From assembly GCA_900551665.1 (NCBI GenBank), contig URWW01000021.1, positions 1 through 29,163 on the forward strand: 29,163 nucleotides of DNA. The letters are read 5' to 3'. Shown here one piece after another: positions 1-8,435 of this stretch. Below the pieces are notes generated by a model. It had not been told where the DNA came from, did not search any database, and worked only from the letters and a program-made list of their open reading frames with translations. The stretch is from an uncultured Collinsella sp. GTDB lineage: Bacteria > Actinomycetota > Coriobacteriia > Coriobacteriales > Coriobacteriaceae. Made by a program: the position numbers and the translations under genes. The stretch's first letter is position 1. The number at the start of each line of letters is the position of its first letter.

Positions 1-1817
1 TCGGCTCGGCAGCCAGCATCGGCTGGTCGATCGTCGGCATCTACCGCATCGCGGCAGCCCTCACCGCGGGCGACCCGCATGCCGCGCACATGGTCGGCAT
101 GGACAACCTCTACCTCGAGAGCGCGGGCACCATCCTGGCGCTCGTCACCGTGGGCAAGTACATGGAGACGCGCAGCAAGTCCAAGACGGGCGGCGCCATC
201 GAGCGCCTCATCGATCTCGCCCCCAAGACCGCCACGGTCGTCGGCGCGGACGGCGCGCAAACCACCGTCAACGCCGACGACATCCAGCTCGGCCAGACCA
301 TCCTGGTGCGCCCGGGCGAGGCGATCCCCGTCGACGGCGTGGTACTGGAGGGCTCCTCGGCCGTGGACGAGAGCGCGCTGACCGGCGAGTCCATGCCGGT
401 GGAGAAGCGCATCGGCGATACCGTGAGCGCCGCCACCGTCAACCGCACCGGCTCCTTCACCTTCCGCGCCACGCGCGTGGGCGCCGACACCGACCTCGCG
501 CGCATCATCCGCCTGGTCGAGGACGCCAACGCCACCAAGGCCCCCATCGCACGCCTGGCCGACAAGGTCGCCGGCGTGTTCGTGCCCGCCGTGCTCGCCA
601 TCGCCGCCGTCACCTTCGTCGTGTGGCTCATCGCCACGGGCGGCAACGTGAACGAAGCCCTCACCTCGGCCGTCGCCGTCGTGGTCATCAGCTGCCCGTG
701 CGCCCTGGGCCTCGCCACGCCCGTCGCGATCATGGTAGGAACCGGGCGCGGTGCCGAGATGGGTATCTTGTTCAAGAGCGCCGAGGCACTCGAGACGCTG
801 CACGGCGTGCGCGCCGTGGTCCTCGACAAGACGGGGACCATCACCGCAGGCAAACCGACCGTGACAGACGTCATGCCCGCCCGCCGCGCAGACGGCTCGC
901 CCATCATGAGCGAAAAGGCGCTCATGAAGCTCGCCGCCGCCCTCGAGCGCGGTAGCGAGCACCCGCTCGCGGAGGCCATCATGGCGCGGGCCGAGGAGCT
1001 GGGAATCGTGGCCCGCACCGTCCAGGACTTCGCAGCCATCCCGGGTCGAGGCGTGACGGCACGCGAGGGCACCAACGCGATCGCCGCCGGCAACGCCGCC
1101 CTCATGGACGAGCTGGGCGTTGCCGTCGATCGCGCCGCCCTGGACGAACTCGCCCGCGCGGGCAAAACGCCGCTTCTCTTCGCCAAGAACGGCGAGCTCG
1201 TGGGCATCATCGCAGTCGCCGACGACGTCAAGGCAACGAGCGCGGCGGCCGTAGCCGCCCTCGGCAAGCTCGGCATCCGCACCATCATGCTCACGGGCGA
1301 CAACGAGACCACCGCGCGCGCCATCGCCGCGAAAGTCGGCGTGAGCGAGGTCATCGCCGGCGTCATGCCCGCCGATAAGGAGCGCGTGGTGCGCGAGCTA
1401 CAGGGCGACGGCGACACGGTCGCCATGGTGGGAGACGGCATCAACGACTCCCCCGCCCTGGCACGCGCCGACGTGGGGCTGGCGATCGGCGCGGGCGCCG
1501 ACGTGGCCAAAGAGGGCGCCGACGTGATCCTCATGAAGAGCGACCTCATGGACGTCCCGCGTGCGATCGAGCTCTCCCGCGCTGTCATCCGCAACATCAA
1601 GCAGGACCTGTTCTGGGCGCTGTTCTACAACGCGTTGGGCATCCCGCTCGCCGCCGGCGTGTTCTACCCGCTGCTCGGCTGGCAGCTCTCGCCTGCGTTC
1701 GGCGCCGCGGCCATGAGCCTGTCGAGCCTGTGCGTGGTGGGCAACGCCCTGCGCCTGAGGACCTTCCAGCCCAGGCACATCGATCAATCGTCTCAATTGG
1801 GGGCAGGCACCGATTGA
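1..1817 (+). CDS. copA: Copper-translocating P1B-type ATPase (5' end outside window)
   Basis: Exports copper across the cytoplasmic membrane using ATP. The reading frame is open from the left edge (first whole codon at 3), so the N-terminal metal-binding domain(s) and first helices lie outside the window. Visible in order: the actuator TGES motif (about 381-392), the membrane CPC metal site of P1B pumps (693-701), the phosphorylated DKTGT (825-839), a SEHP motif near 955 typical of P1B ATPases, the hinge GDGINDSPAL (about 1434-1463), and two C-terminal helices. CPC together with the CopZ and CsoR neighbours indicates copper. The last dozen residues are encoded by an inserted palindromic repeat that also supplies the TGA stop, so the native C-terminus was probably replaced. 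It is first of three genes in a copA-copZ-csoR operon. The family is certain; Cu(I) specificity is inferred from motif and context. Confidence 0.95.
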   Translation, partial: GSAASIGWSIVGIYRIAAALTAGDPHAAHMVGMDNLYLESAGTILALVTVGKYMETRSKSKTGGAIERLIDLAPKTATVVGADGAQTTVNADDIQLGQTILVRPGEAIPVDGVVLEGSSAVDESALTGESMPVEKRIGDTVSAATVNRTGSFTFRATRVGADTDLARIIRLVEDANATKAPIARLADKVAGVFVPAVLAIAAVTFVVWLIATGGNVNEALTSAVAVVVISCPCALGLATPVAIMVGTGRGAEMGILFKSAEALETLHGVRAVVLDKTGTITAGKPTVTDVMPARRADGSPIMSEKALMKLAAALERGSEHPLAEAIMARAEELGIVARTVQDFAAIPGRGVTAREGTNAIAAGNAALMDELGVAVDRAALDELARAGKTPLLFAKNGELVGIIAVADDVKATSAAAVAALGKLGIRTIMLTGDNETTARAIAAKVGVSEVIAGVMPADKERVVRELQGDGDTVAMVGDGINDSPALARADVGLAIGAGADVAKEGADVILMKSDLMDVPRAIELSRAVIRNIKQDLFWALFYNALGIPLAAGVFYPLLGWQLSPAFGAAAMSLSSLCVVGNALRLRTFQPRHIDQSSQLGAGTD

Positions 1818-1875
1818 GACGTCGGAACGCAATCGTATGAAAAATGTCTCAATCGGTGCCTGCCCCAATTGAGAC
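1790..1875. repeat. Pair of inverted REP-like palindromic units between copA and copZ
   Basis: Two facing copies of a roughly 30-base unit lie at 1790-1820 and 1846-1875, separated by 25 bases. The second is the reverse complement of the first apart from one extra G in the first copy. Each unit starts GTCTCAAT and ends ATTGAGAC, so each is itself partly palindromic, and the pair can form a long hairpin. The first unit contains the copA stop codon. The layout resembles REP/BIME elements mobilised in trans by RAYT (Y1-family) transposases. That family link is an inference, because no transposase gene is in the window. Confidence 0.85.
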
Positions 1876-1893
1876 GAAGAGAGAGGAACAACC

Positions 1894-2115
1894 ATGAACT
1901 ACATCATCAAGACCGAGGGCCTCATGTGCGGCCACTGCGACGCCACCGTCGAAACGGCGCTGCTCAACGTCGTGGGCGTGACCGACGCCGACGCCGACCA
2001 CGAGGCGCAGACCGTGACCGTCGAGTGCTCCGATGACGTCACGCCCGAACAGCTCGCCGAGGCCGTGAACGGCGCGGGCGAGAAATTCCGTGCACTGTCC
2101 GTGCAGGAGGCGTAA
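1894..2115 (+). CDS. copZ: CopZ-like heavy-metal-associated copper chaperone
   Basis: A 73-residue single HMA domain with the metal-binding motif MCGHC at residues 11-15 (Cys12 and Cys15), near the N-terminus as expected for the ferredoxin-like HMA fold. Such cytosolic proteins carry Cu(I) and hand it to the CopA pump encoded just upstream. The ATG is preceded by a purine-rich GAGAGGAAC ribosome binding site directly after the inverted repeat pair. The last codons contain GGAGG, which serves the downstream csoR gene. Length and motif are typical. Copper rather than another soft metal is inferred from the neighbours. Confidence 0.9.
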   Translation: MNYIIKTEGLMCGHCDATVETALLNVVGVTDADADHEAQTVTVECSDDVTPEQLAEAVNGAGEKFRALSVQEA

Positions 2116-2121
2116 GCGCCC

Positions 2122-2394
2122 ATGATAGCCGACCGCGATAAAACCATGCGCCTGCTCAAGACCGCCCGCGGACAGATCAAGGGCATCATGAAGATGGTCG
2201 ATGAGGACCGCTACTGCATCGACATCTCAACGCAGCTCATGGCAACGCAATCCCTCATCGGACGCATCAACGCCGACGTCCTCAAGGCCCACATCGGAGG
2301 CTGCGTGCAACAGGCGGTCGCCCAGGGAACGCAGGCCGAGCGTGACGCCAAGCTCGCAGAAATCGAAGCCATCGTGGAGAAGCTGGCAAAATAG
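2122..2394 (+). CDS. csoR: CsoR-family copper-sensing transcriptional repressor
   Basis: A 90-residue all-helical repressor of the CsoR/RcnR (DUF156) family. It has the Cys-His-Cys Cu(I) ligand set at Cys32, His57 and Cys61; the spacings of 25 and 4 residues match the C-H-C fingerprint of characterised CsoR proteins. CsoR represses copper export genes and leaves the DNA when it binds Cu(I). The gene starts 6 bases after the copZ stop, with GGAGG (2106-2110) inside the copZ tail, so the two are probably co-transcribed and translationally coupled. Autoregulation of the operon would occur at a promoter left of the window. A G-tract direct repeat just downstream (2391-2434) may be an additional operator. 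Confidence 0.9.
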   Translation: MIADRDKTMRLLKTARGQIKGIMKMVDEDRYCIDISTQLMATQSLIGRINADVLKAHIGGCVQQAVAQGTQAERDAKLAEIEAIVEKLAK

Positions 2395-2488
2395 GGGTAT
2401 CGTGGTAGCGCGGCGCCCGGATACGGGTACCGTGAGACCATGACATGGACGGCGTTCGCGCAGCGGGCGCAGACAGGGAAAGGCACCC

Positions 2489-2974
2489 ATGAACGATTTC
2501 ATGAAAGACCGCTACGGAGTCAACGAGCTCACCTGCGTGCTCGGCGGCGCAGGCATGCTGCTCGCCCTCATCGGCACCATCGCAAACCTCGACCCGTTGA
2601 CGTGGATCGCGCTCGCGATCGTGCTGCTCGCGCTCGCACGCGCGTTCTCCAAGAACATCACCGTCCGCTGCAACGAGAACAACGCGTTCCGCTCCTTCTC
2701 CGAGCGCGTCCCCGTACTGGGAAATCTTGTTGCACGCCTCGGTTCCATCACCCCTGCCGGTCGCAACGCCTCCGGCGGCTCTACTGCCTCCGCCGCTCCC
2801 AACATCGAGTACGAGCGCGCGAAGCGCACCGCCCAGAAGATGTGGAAGGAGCGCAAGACCTCGCGCTTCCTCAAGTGCCCCAACTGCGGGCAGATCTTGT
2901 CCGTGCCCAAGGGCAAGGGCAAGCTCCGCGTGACCTGCCCGCGTTGCCGGGCCAAGATGGAAACGAAGTCCTAG
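2489..2974 (+). CDS. Two-helix membrane protein with C-terminal zinc ribbon
   Basis: A 161-residue protein of unknown role. Two hydrophobic helices lie at about residues 14-32 and 36-53, followed by a basic, Ser/Ala-rich linker and a C-terminal four-cysteine zinc ribbon (CPNC at 130-133 and CPRC at 150-153). The layout suggests an integral membrane protein with a cytoplasmic zinc-ribbon domain. The ribosome binding site is AAAGG, about 7 bases before the ATG. It lies 94 bases after csoR and may be transcribed with the copper operon or separately. Such small two-helix zinc-ribbon proteins are common conserved hypotheticals; no function is assigned. Confidence 0.8.
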   Translation: MNDFMKDRYGVNELTCVLGGAGMLLALIGTIANLDPLTWIALAIVLLALARAFSKNITVRCNENNAFRSFSERVPVLGNLVARLGSITPAGRNASGGSTASAAPNIEYERAKRTAQKMWKERKTSRFLKCPNCGQILSVPKGKGKLRVTCPRCRAKMETKS

Positions 2975-3024
2975 CCTCACAAGCCGCAACGGCACTTCGC
3001 CATCGTCATTCCCATGGACGCGCA

Positions 3025-3064
3025 ACGGCCCGCGACCCCACCAAAAGGGTCGCGGGCCGTCTTT
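3025..3064. terminator. Strong bidirectional rho-independent terminator
   Basis: A perfect 14-bp stem (3025-3038 pairing with 3047-3060) with an 8-base loop CACCAAAA, followed by CTTTC. It sits between the convergent zinc-ribbon gene and amidohydrolase gene and can serve both. Confidence 0.85.
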
Positions 3065-3084
3065 CGTCCTATCGTCAGAGGGCT

Positions 3085-4416
3085 CTATGCAACGGGCTGG
3101 GACATGATCCAGTCGAGCTCCTCGTCCAGCTCGGCGATGTGTTTGACGCGCGGGTGCTCGACGAACGCGCCGCGGCACATGACATGGCGCACATCCCGCA
3201 GGGCGGAAAGGTCGTCCAGCGGATTGGCGTCGACCACGATCAGGTCGGCGGACTTGCCCACCTCGACGGTGCCCGTCTCGTCGCCCAATCCCAGCAGCCG
3301 GGCGTTCACGGCCGTCGCCGTATGCAGGGCGAAAGCGTTGCTTACGCCCACATACTTGGCGAAATAGGCAACCTCGCGCCACATGTCGTACTGTGTCACG
3401 AACGGGCAGCTCGAGTCGGTCCCCAGGCCCACGGGAATGCCCGCGGCCAGGGCATCGCGGGCGCTCTGGACGATTCCCTCGCACACAATATCGCCGTTGG
3501 CCTTTTGAACCTCGGTGGAATGGGTCTTCTCGGGCGGAAGCTTCACAAACGGCAGCGCGGGAGAAATCGTGCACGTCACACTCGGAGCACGGCCCTCGAG
3601 CTGCGTTCCCGCGCCACCGCGATACAAATCCACGATCTCGGGGGTCATCGGAGCGCCGTGCTCGATGGTGTCCACGCCCGCACGCAGCGCCACACGCACA
3701 CCCTCCGTGCTTTCCACATGGGCCATCACGGACAGGCCGAGGCGATGGGCGGCCTCGCAGGCGGCGCGGGCGACCTCCTCGGACATGCGCAAGACGCCGG
3801 GCTCGCCCACCTTCTCGGCGTCGAACACGCCTCCCGTCACGAACAATTTGATCACGTCGGCACCATGGGCCGCGATCTCGCGCACCAACTCCGCGGCATC
3901 CTCGGGGCTCTCGGCGATCTGGGCGAACAGGCCCGCGCCATGACCGCCCGGGACCGTCACGCCCGTGCCCGGGGCGATGAGGCGCGGCCCGACGTGCTTG
4001 CCCGCGTTGAACTCGTCTCGCACGGCGATATCGCCATACAGCGGGTCCCCCGCGCCGCGCACCGTGGTGACGCCGCTGGCCAGCTGCTGCTGGGCGCGCT
4101 TGCGCAGAAGGCCCCGCACGATGGCACGCCCCACCGGGTTGTCCAGGCGCTTCATGAGGGCGCCCGCATCGCCGGCGCTTGTGGGACGCCCGGATCCGCA
4201 CAGATGCACATGCATGTTGATGAGGCCGGGAAGCAGGAAGGCGCCGTCCAGGTCGATCTCCCGGGCCCCGATGGGGGCCGTGACCTCGTTCGTCGGCCCG
4301 ATGGCCGCGATGCGCCCCTCCTCGACCAGCACCGCCCGACCGGCGCGGGGCGCCATGCCCTCCGTGCCGTCCAAAACGGTCGCGTTCCTGAACACGAATG
4401 CATCTTGCACGCGCAT
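3085..4416 (-). CDS. Metal-dependent amidohydrolase (imidazolonepropionase-like)
   Basis: A 443-residue amidohydrolase-superfamily TIM-barrel enzyme. The binuclear metal site is visible: HVH at residues 69-71, Lys190 in VIKLFVTGG (the candidate carboxylated lysine), His233 in AHVES, His253 in IEHGA and Asp334 in GTDS. The C-terminal part returns to the small beta-sandwich typical of the family (ADLIVVDANPLDDL). These features match the imidazolonepropionase-like/Xaa-Pro dipeptidase-like branch, which hydrolyses amide or cyclic amide bonds; the substrate cannot be told. The start at 4416 is preferred over an ATG 21 bases upstream because AGGAGAGG lies 6 bases before it. It is transcribed alone, divergent from pckA. 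Confidence 0.88.
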   Translation of the reverse strand: MRVQDAFVFRNATVLDGTEGMAPRAGRAVLVEEGRIAAIGPTNEVTAPIGAREIDLDGAFLLPGLINMHVHLCGSGRPTSAGDAGALMKRLDNPVGRAIVRGLLRKRAQQQLASGVTTVRGAGDPLYGDIAVRDEFNAGKHVGPRLIAPGTGVTVPGGHGAGLFAQIAESPEDAAELVREIAAHGADVIKLFVTGGVFDAEKVGEPGVLRMSEEVARAACEAAHRLGLSVMAHVESTEGVRVALRAGVDTIEHGAPMTPEIVDLYRGGAGTQLEGRAPSVTCTISPALPFVKLPPEKTHSTEVQKANGDIVCEGIVQSARDALAAGIPVGLGTDSSCPFVTQYDMWREVAYFAKYVGVSNAFALHTATAVNARLLGLGDETGTVEVGKSADLIVVDANPLDDLSALRDVRHVMCRGAFVEHPRVKHIAELDEELDWIMSQPVA

Positions 4417-4754
4417 GGACCTCTCCTCTTCTCGCATCTTTCACGCTCATATGCGTCCACCCTACCCCTCGAGGGCGATGCGCGGCCCCGGTTTTCGCCG
4501 AACGGGCCGCAGGCCGCACCCAGGACGCACAGACGGTCGAAAACCTACCGCCTGCCGAATGACGCGTGGCCCTTGCCGAATACCACGCATGGACCCCCTC
4601 GCGGATGCGGTACTAATACCTCGATGCAATGGTAAAACGCTTTTCGTGACGCACTTTGATATGCACGCGGACTTCCAGGGCGGCACGGCGGCCCTCCGCA
4701 GCGCTCAAGTGCACCGAGAAATCGATACCGAACCCCATCCTGAGGAGGATCACA
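4417..4754. other. Divergent promoter/leader region upstream of pckA
   Basis: 338 bases with no convincing gene. It contains a dyad GCGTGG (4564-4569) / CCACGC (4583-4588) enclosing one of two nearby TGCCGAAT copies, an A/T-richer stretch with a possible -10 (TACTAA near 4610), and the strong AGGAGG of pckA at 4743-4748. The dyad could be a regulator site for pckA. No known riboswitch was recognised. Confidence 0.4.
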
Positions 4755-6356
4755 ATGGCTACTGATTCCGTCACCAAGGTTCTGGAGGGCTGCGGCGTCC
4801 ATGCCGGCGCAGACTCCATCCACCTCGACATGGTCCCCGCCGAGCTCGTCGAGGAGGCGCTCGCTCATCATGAGGGCAAGCTCGCGTCCAACGGCTCCCT
4901 CGTGGTCGAAACCGGCAAATACACCGGCCGCAGCCCCAAGGACCGCTTCGTGGTGGACACCCCCGACGTGCACGACACCATCGCCTGGGGCAACGTGAAC
5001 GTTCCCATCTCCCAGGAAAGCTACGAGAAGGTCCGCGACGGCGTTGCGGCATACCTCGGCGAGCGCGACCTCTACGTCGTGCGCGGCCTCGCCGGCGCCG
5101 ACCGCGCCCACGCCCGCAAGTTCATGGTCGCCTGCGAGCGCGCCAGCCAGGCCCTGTTCATCACGCAGCTCCTCGTCCGTCCCACCGATGATGAGCGCGC
5201 CGCCTACGGCGAACCCGATTTCACCATCCTCGCCGCCCCCGGCTACAAGTGCGATCCCGCGATCGAGGGTCTGAACTCCGAGGCCGCCGTGCTCGTGAAC
5301 TTCGCCGAGCGCGTCGTAGTCGTGGCCGGCACCGAGTACTCCGGCGAGATCAAGAAGTCCGTCTTCTCCGTCATGAACTACCTGCTCCCCGTCGAGGACA
5401 AGGTACTGCCCATGCACTGCTCGGCCTCCATGGACCCCGAGTCCCGCGACACCGCCGTGTTCTTCGGCCTGTCCGGCACCGGCAAGACCACCCTCTCCGC
5501 CGACCCCAAGCGCCTGCTCATCGGTGACGACGAGCACGGCTGGGCCATGGGCGAGGGCATCTTCAACCTCGAGGGCGGCTGCTACGCCAAGTGCGACGGC
5601 CTCACCGAGGAACGCGAGCCCGAGATCTTCCGTGCCGTGAAGTTCGGCGCCCTGTGCGAGAACGTTATCCTGGACGAGCACCGCGAGCCCGATTATACGG
5701 ACGTCTCCCTCACGCAGAACACGCGCGTCGGCTACCCCGTCGAGCACATCCCCAACAGCTGCCTCGAAGGCGCTGGCGGCGAGCCCACCGCGGTCATCTT
5801 CCTCACCTGCGACGCCTTCGGCGTGCTGCCCCCCATCTCCCGCCTGTCCGCAGACGCTGCCATGTACCACTTCGTGAGTGGCTTCACCTCCAAGGTCGCC
5901 GGCACCGAGCTGGGCATCAAGGAGCCCGTCCCCACCTTCTCGGCCCTGTTCGGCGAGCCGTTCATGCCGCTCGACCCCATGGTCTACGCCGACATGCTCG
6001 GTGAGCGCATCGCCTCCGGCAAGACCCGCGTCTACCTGGTGAACACCGGTTGGGTCGAGGGCTCCTACGGCGTTGGCCACCGCATCCCGCTCGACTACAA
6101 CCGCATCAACGTCAACGCGGCGCTCGACGGTACGCTCGAGCAGGCCCAGTTCATTCACGACGACGTCTTCAATCTGGACATCCCCACCAGCTGCCCCGGT
6201 GTTCCCGACGAGGTCATGGTCCCGTGGAAGTGCTGGTCCAGCAAGGAGGAGTACGACGCCACGGCCAAGAAGCTCGCCGGCATGTTCCAGGAGAACTTCG
6301 AGAAGAAGTACGCCCACCTGCCCGAGAACGTGAAAAACGCCGGCCCGCGCGCCTAG
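4755..6356 (+). CDS. pckA: ATP-dependent phosphoenolpyruvate carboxykinase
   Basis: A 533-residue cytosolic enzyme interconverting oxaloacetate + ATP with PEP + CO2 + ADP. Seen in order: substrate-binding GRSPKDRF (residues 58-65), the P-loop GLSGTGKTT (238-246), the second kinase motif GDDEHGW (257-263), and the C-terminal RIPLDYNRIN segment. P-loop, kinase-2 motif and length mark the ATP-type rather than the GTP-type enzyme. In fermentative anaerobes it often runs toward oxaloacetate and gains ATP; that direction is an inference here. The ATG at 4755 is preferred over upstream in-frame starts because AGGAGG is placed 6 bases before it. It is a single-gene unit ended by a strong hairpin. Confidence 0.97.
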   Translation: MATDSVTKVLEGCGVHAGADSIHLDMVPAELVEEALAHHEGKLASNGSLVVETGKYTGRSPKDRFVVDTPDVHDTIAWGNVNVPISQESYEKVRDGVAAYLGERDLYVVRGLAGADRAHARKFMVACERASQALFITQLLVRPTDDERAAYGEPDFTILAAPGYKCDPAIEGLNSEAAVLVNFAERVVVVAGTEYSGEIKKSVFSVMNYLLPVEDKVLPMHCSASMDPESRDTAVFFGLSGTGKTTLSADPKRLLIGDDEHGWAMGEGIFNLEGGCYAKCDGLTEEREPEIFRAVKFGALCENVILDEHREPDYTDVSLTQNTRVGYPVEHIPNSCLEGAGGEPTAVIFLTCDAFGVLPPISRLSADAAMYHFVSGFTSKVAGTELGIKEPVPTFSALFGEPFMPLDPMVYADMLGERIASGKTRVYLVNTGWVEGSYGVGHRIPLDYNRINVNAALDGTLEQAQFIHDDVFNLDIPTSCPGVPDEVMVPWKCWSSKEEYDATAKKLAGMFQENFEKKYAHLPENVKNAGPRA

Positions 6357-6382
6357 TGCCCCGCCCGCGCCAAAGCAACGCA

Positions 6383-6420
6383 AAGGAGCCCGTGCATCCA
6401 CCTGCACGGGCTCCTTCTTC
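6383..6420 (+). terminator. Rho-independent terminator of pckA
   Basis: A perfect 14-bp stem (6383-6396 with 6403-6416) around the loop TCCACC, followed by a pyrimidine tail CTTC, 26 bases after the pckA stop. Confidence 0.8.
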
Positions 6421-6429
6421 ATACACCTA

Positions 6430-6633
6430 TCCCCACCGCCGGAAGGCCCCTGCGGGATTTCCCCTTCGCGCGTGGTTCCGCTGCGCTCCACAAAAACGCG
6501 CTGCGGGGAAACCCTCCGGCGCCTTCCGGCTGCGCTACCGTAGCCCAGGCCCTGGAGCATATTCCCGCAGACCGTTTCTGTGAAGCGAAGCGGAACCACG
6601 GTCGAAGGGATTATGCGCAAGGGCCTGGGCGAC
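6430..6633. repeat. Nested imperfect inverted repeats between pckA and lactate permease
   Basis: Several complementary segments occupy this gene-free stretch. The outermost right-hand pair is 6540-6574 with 6599-6633, 35 bases each, with most positions complementary and sharing CCCAGGCCCT/AGGGCCTGGG. A second pair, around CGCCGGAAGG near 6438 and CCTTCCGG near 6522, brackets matching TTTCCCC/GGGGAAA segments. GTGGTTCCGCT (near 6472) is also complementary to AGCGGAACCAC (near 6588). The whole can fold into a large structure downstream of the minus-strand permease gene. It may be a terminator-like tail or a degenerate repeat element. Confidence 0.65.
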
Positions 6634-6650
6634 TGGGCGCCAGGCTGGCG

Positions 6651-8219
6651 CTAGAGCACGGCACCGCACAGACCGAGTGCGGCCATCAGCACCATGAACA
6701 CGACCGCGATGGGCAGCGCGCGGGAAAGCAGCTTGCCCTCGGCCCCGGTGACCTGGACGGCGGCCATTCCGATGGCGAGCGTCTGGGGCGAAATCATCTT
6801 GCCCGCGCCGACACCGAGGGAGTTCAAAGCCACGATCCAATACGGGTCCATACCCAGGGCCTCGGCTGCCTGCAGCTGCACCGATCCGAACAGCAGCCCC
6901 GAGCTCGTACCGGAGCCCGTGACGAACGCGCCGACCGCGCCGATGACCGGGGCCATGAGCGGGAACAGGGAGCCGGTGACGGCGATGCAGAAGGAGGAGA
7001 CCGCGCCGATCATCCCGGCGTAGCCCATGACCTTGGCGCATCCGAGGACGGCTAGCATCGTGATGACCGTGGGCATCATCTGCTTGACCGTGGCCACAAG
7101 CACCTCGCCCATCACGCGCGGCGTCGCGCCCTGGATGAGCCCACCCACGAACGCGGCGATGAAGATCCACACGCCCGGCGTGTTCACCCACATGAACGTG
7201 ACAGTCGAGGGGTCGGCGCCGCTAAAGATCGTGACGGCGCTCGAGAACTGAGCGAGCCAGGCGTTGACCGCGGGCACGAGCTTGGACGTCAACAGCAGCA
7301 GCACGAAAATCAAGATGAAGCAGGACCAGGCACGCAGGGCGCGGCGGGGCGTGACGCGCTCGGCGGCGTCCACGTGCATCTCGAACTCAGGCGCGACCGT
7401 CTTTTGACGGCGGGCGAGCATGGCGGTGACGAGCAGGGAGCACAGCGAGCCGACCACGACCGTGAGCTCGGGGCCGACAAAGGCGGCGACCGCCAGCGAC
7501 GGCAGCGCATACGCGACGCCCGAAGCCAGCGCGATCATACCCGCGCCGCGCAGACGGGCGGCCAGGCCGAGCTTTGCCGAGGCATCGTCCGCAGGCTCCG
7601 CCGCAATCATGACGATGATGAAAGGCACGATAACGAAGAAGGGGGCGATCTGCAGCATCTCGGTGAACGCGAGCTGAATGGGATCGAGACCCGTGAGGCC
7701 CGCGAGGGACACCGTGGGAACGCCGACGGAACCGAAGCAGGTCGGGACGCCGTTGGCGACCAGGCAGACGAGAACGGCCTGCAGCGGCGGGAAGCCGAGG
7801 GCGGCGAGCATGCCGGCGGGAATGGCGACCGCGGTGCCAAAGCCGCTCATGCCCTCCATGAAACCACCGAAGCACCAGGCCACAAGCAGCGCGAGCACGC
7901 GACGGTCACGAGAAAGAGAGGTGATCATGGAACCGATCACGTCCATGGCCCCCGTGCGCACGCACAGGTTGTATGTGAACACCGCAGCGATGATGACGAG
8001 GACGATAGGCCACAGCGCCATGACGAAACCCTCGAGGCTCGCGGTAGCGACCTCGATGGCGGGCATGCCCCACCAAGTGAGCGCCAATCCGCAAGCGATG
8101 ACGAAGGACCCGATGGCGGCCTTCCACGCAGGAAGGTGCAGCGCGATGAGCGCAACGACCAACCAGATAATGGGTAACAATGCCAATACGAATGGAACAG
8201 CGAGGGCAGCGATTGACAC
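6651..8219 (-). CDS. lctP: LctP-family L-lactate permease
   Basis: A 522-residue polytopic membrane protein with about 12-14 helices, of the LctP (lactate/glycolate permease) family, which imports lactate with protons. Family-like segments visible are GGFMEGMSGFGTAVAIPAG, GSGTSSGLLFGSVQ near the C-terminus, and MISPQTLAIGMAAVQ. The frame is open further upstream, but the start is placed at a GTG (8219) because AGGAG precedes it by 5 bases and the protein then begins directly with the first hydrophobic helix, as family members do. The extension ahead of it is Arg/Gly-rich and not protein-like. It is a single gene with no lactate dehydrogenase beside it. Lactate versus glycolate cannot be told from sequence alone. 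Confidence 0.9.
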   Translation of the reverse strand: MSIAALAVPFVLALLPIIWLVVALIALHLPAWKAAIGSFVIACGLALTWWGMPAIEVATASLEGFVMALWPIVLVIIAAVFTYNLCVRTGAMDVIGSMITSLSRDRRVLALLVAWCFGGFMEGMSGFGTAVAIPAGMLAALGFPPLQAVLVCLVANGVPTCFGSVGVPTVSLAGLTGLDPIQLAFTEMLQIAPFFVIVPFIIVMIAAEPADDASAKLGLAARLRGAGMIALASGVAYALPSLAVAAFVGPELTVVVGSLCSLLVTAMLARRQKTVAPEFEMHVDAAERVTPRRALRAWSCFILIFVLLLLTSKLVPAVNAWLAQFSSAVTIFSGADPSTVTFMWVNTPGVWIFIAAFVGGLIQGATPRVMGEVLVATVKQMMPTVITMLAVLGCAKVMGYAGMIGAVSSFCIAVTGSLFPLMAPVIGAVGAFVTGSGTSSGLLFGSVQLQAAEALGMDPYWIVALNSLGVGAGKMISPQTLAIGMAAVQVTGAEGKLLSRALPIAVVFMVLMAALGLCGAVL

Positions 8220-8435
8220 GGCGACTCCTAACGATATCCGATGTGCTATGTCCGATCTCACGGGCGGCGGTAATGCCGCGCGACGCTCACGGCGACTTCC
8301 CCCGTCGCCGTTCACGCTGAAACATCGTACCACTCGGCAGGCTCGGCATTGACATTTCCGTCGCCCGCATCCTGCTTGCAACCCAGCCCCGCCGCGAAGG
8401 CCCATCCCGCGCCGAGACGACCGATTGGAGGAACC

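Noticed and set aside
2282..4635. Very long open frames on both strands (over 700 codons) across csoR, the zinc-ribbon gene and the amidohydrolase
   Set aside because: Low-complexity Arg/Ala/His-rich translations that cross a strong terminator and lie in the wrong frame to well-supported genes.
4545..6620. A 691-codon open frame on the minus strand opposite pckA
   Set aside because: It is a shadow of the certain pckA gene in GC-rich DNA: Gly/Val/Glu-rich, without domain motifs, and spanning the terminator.
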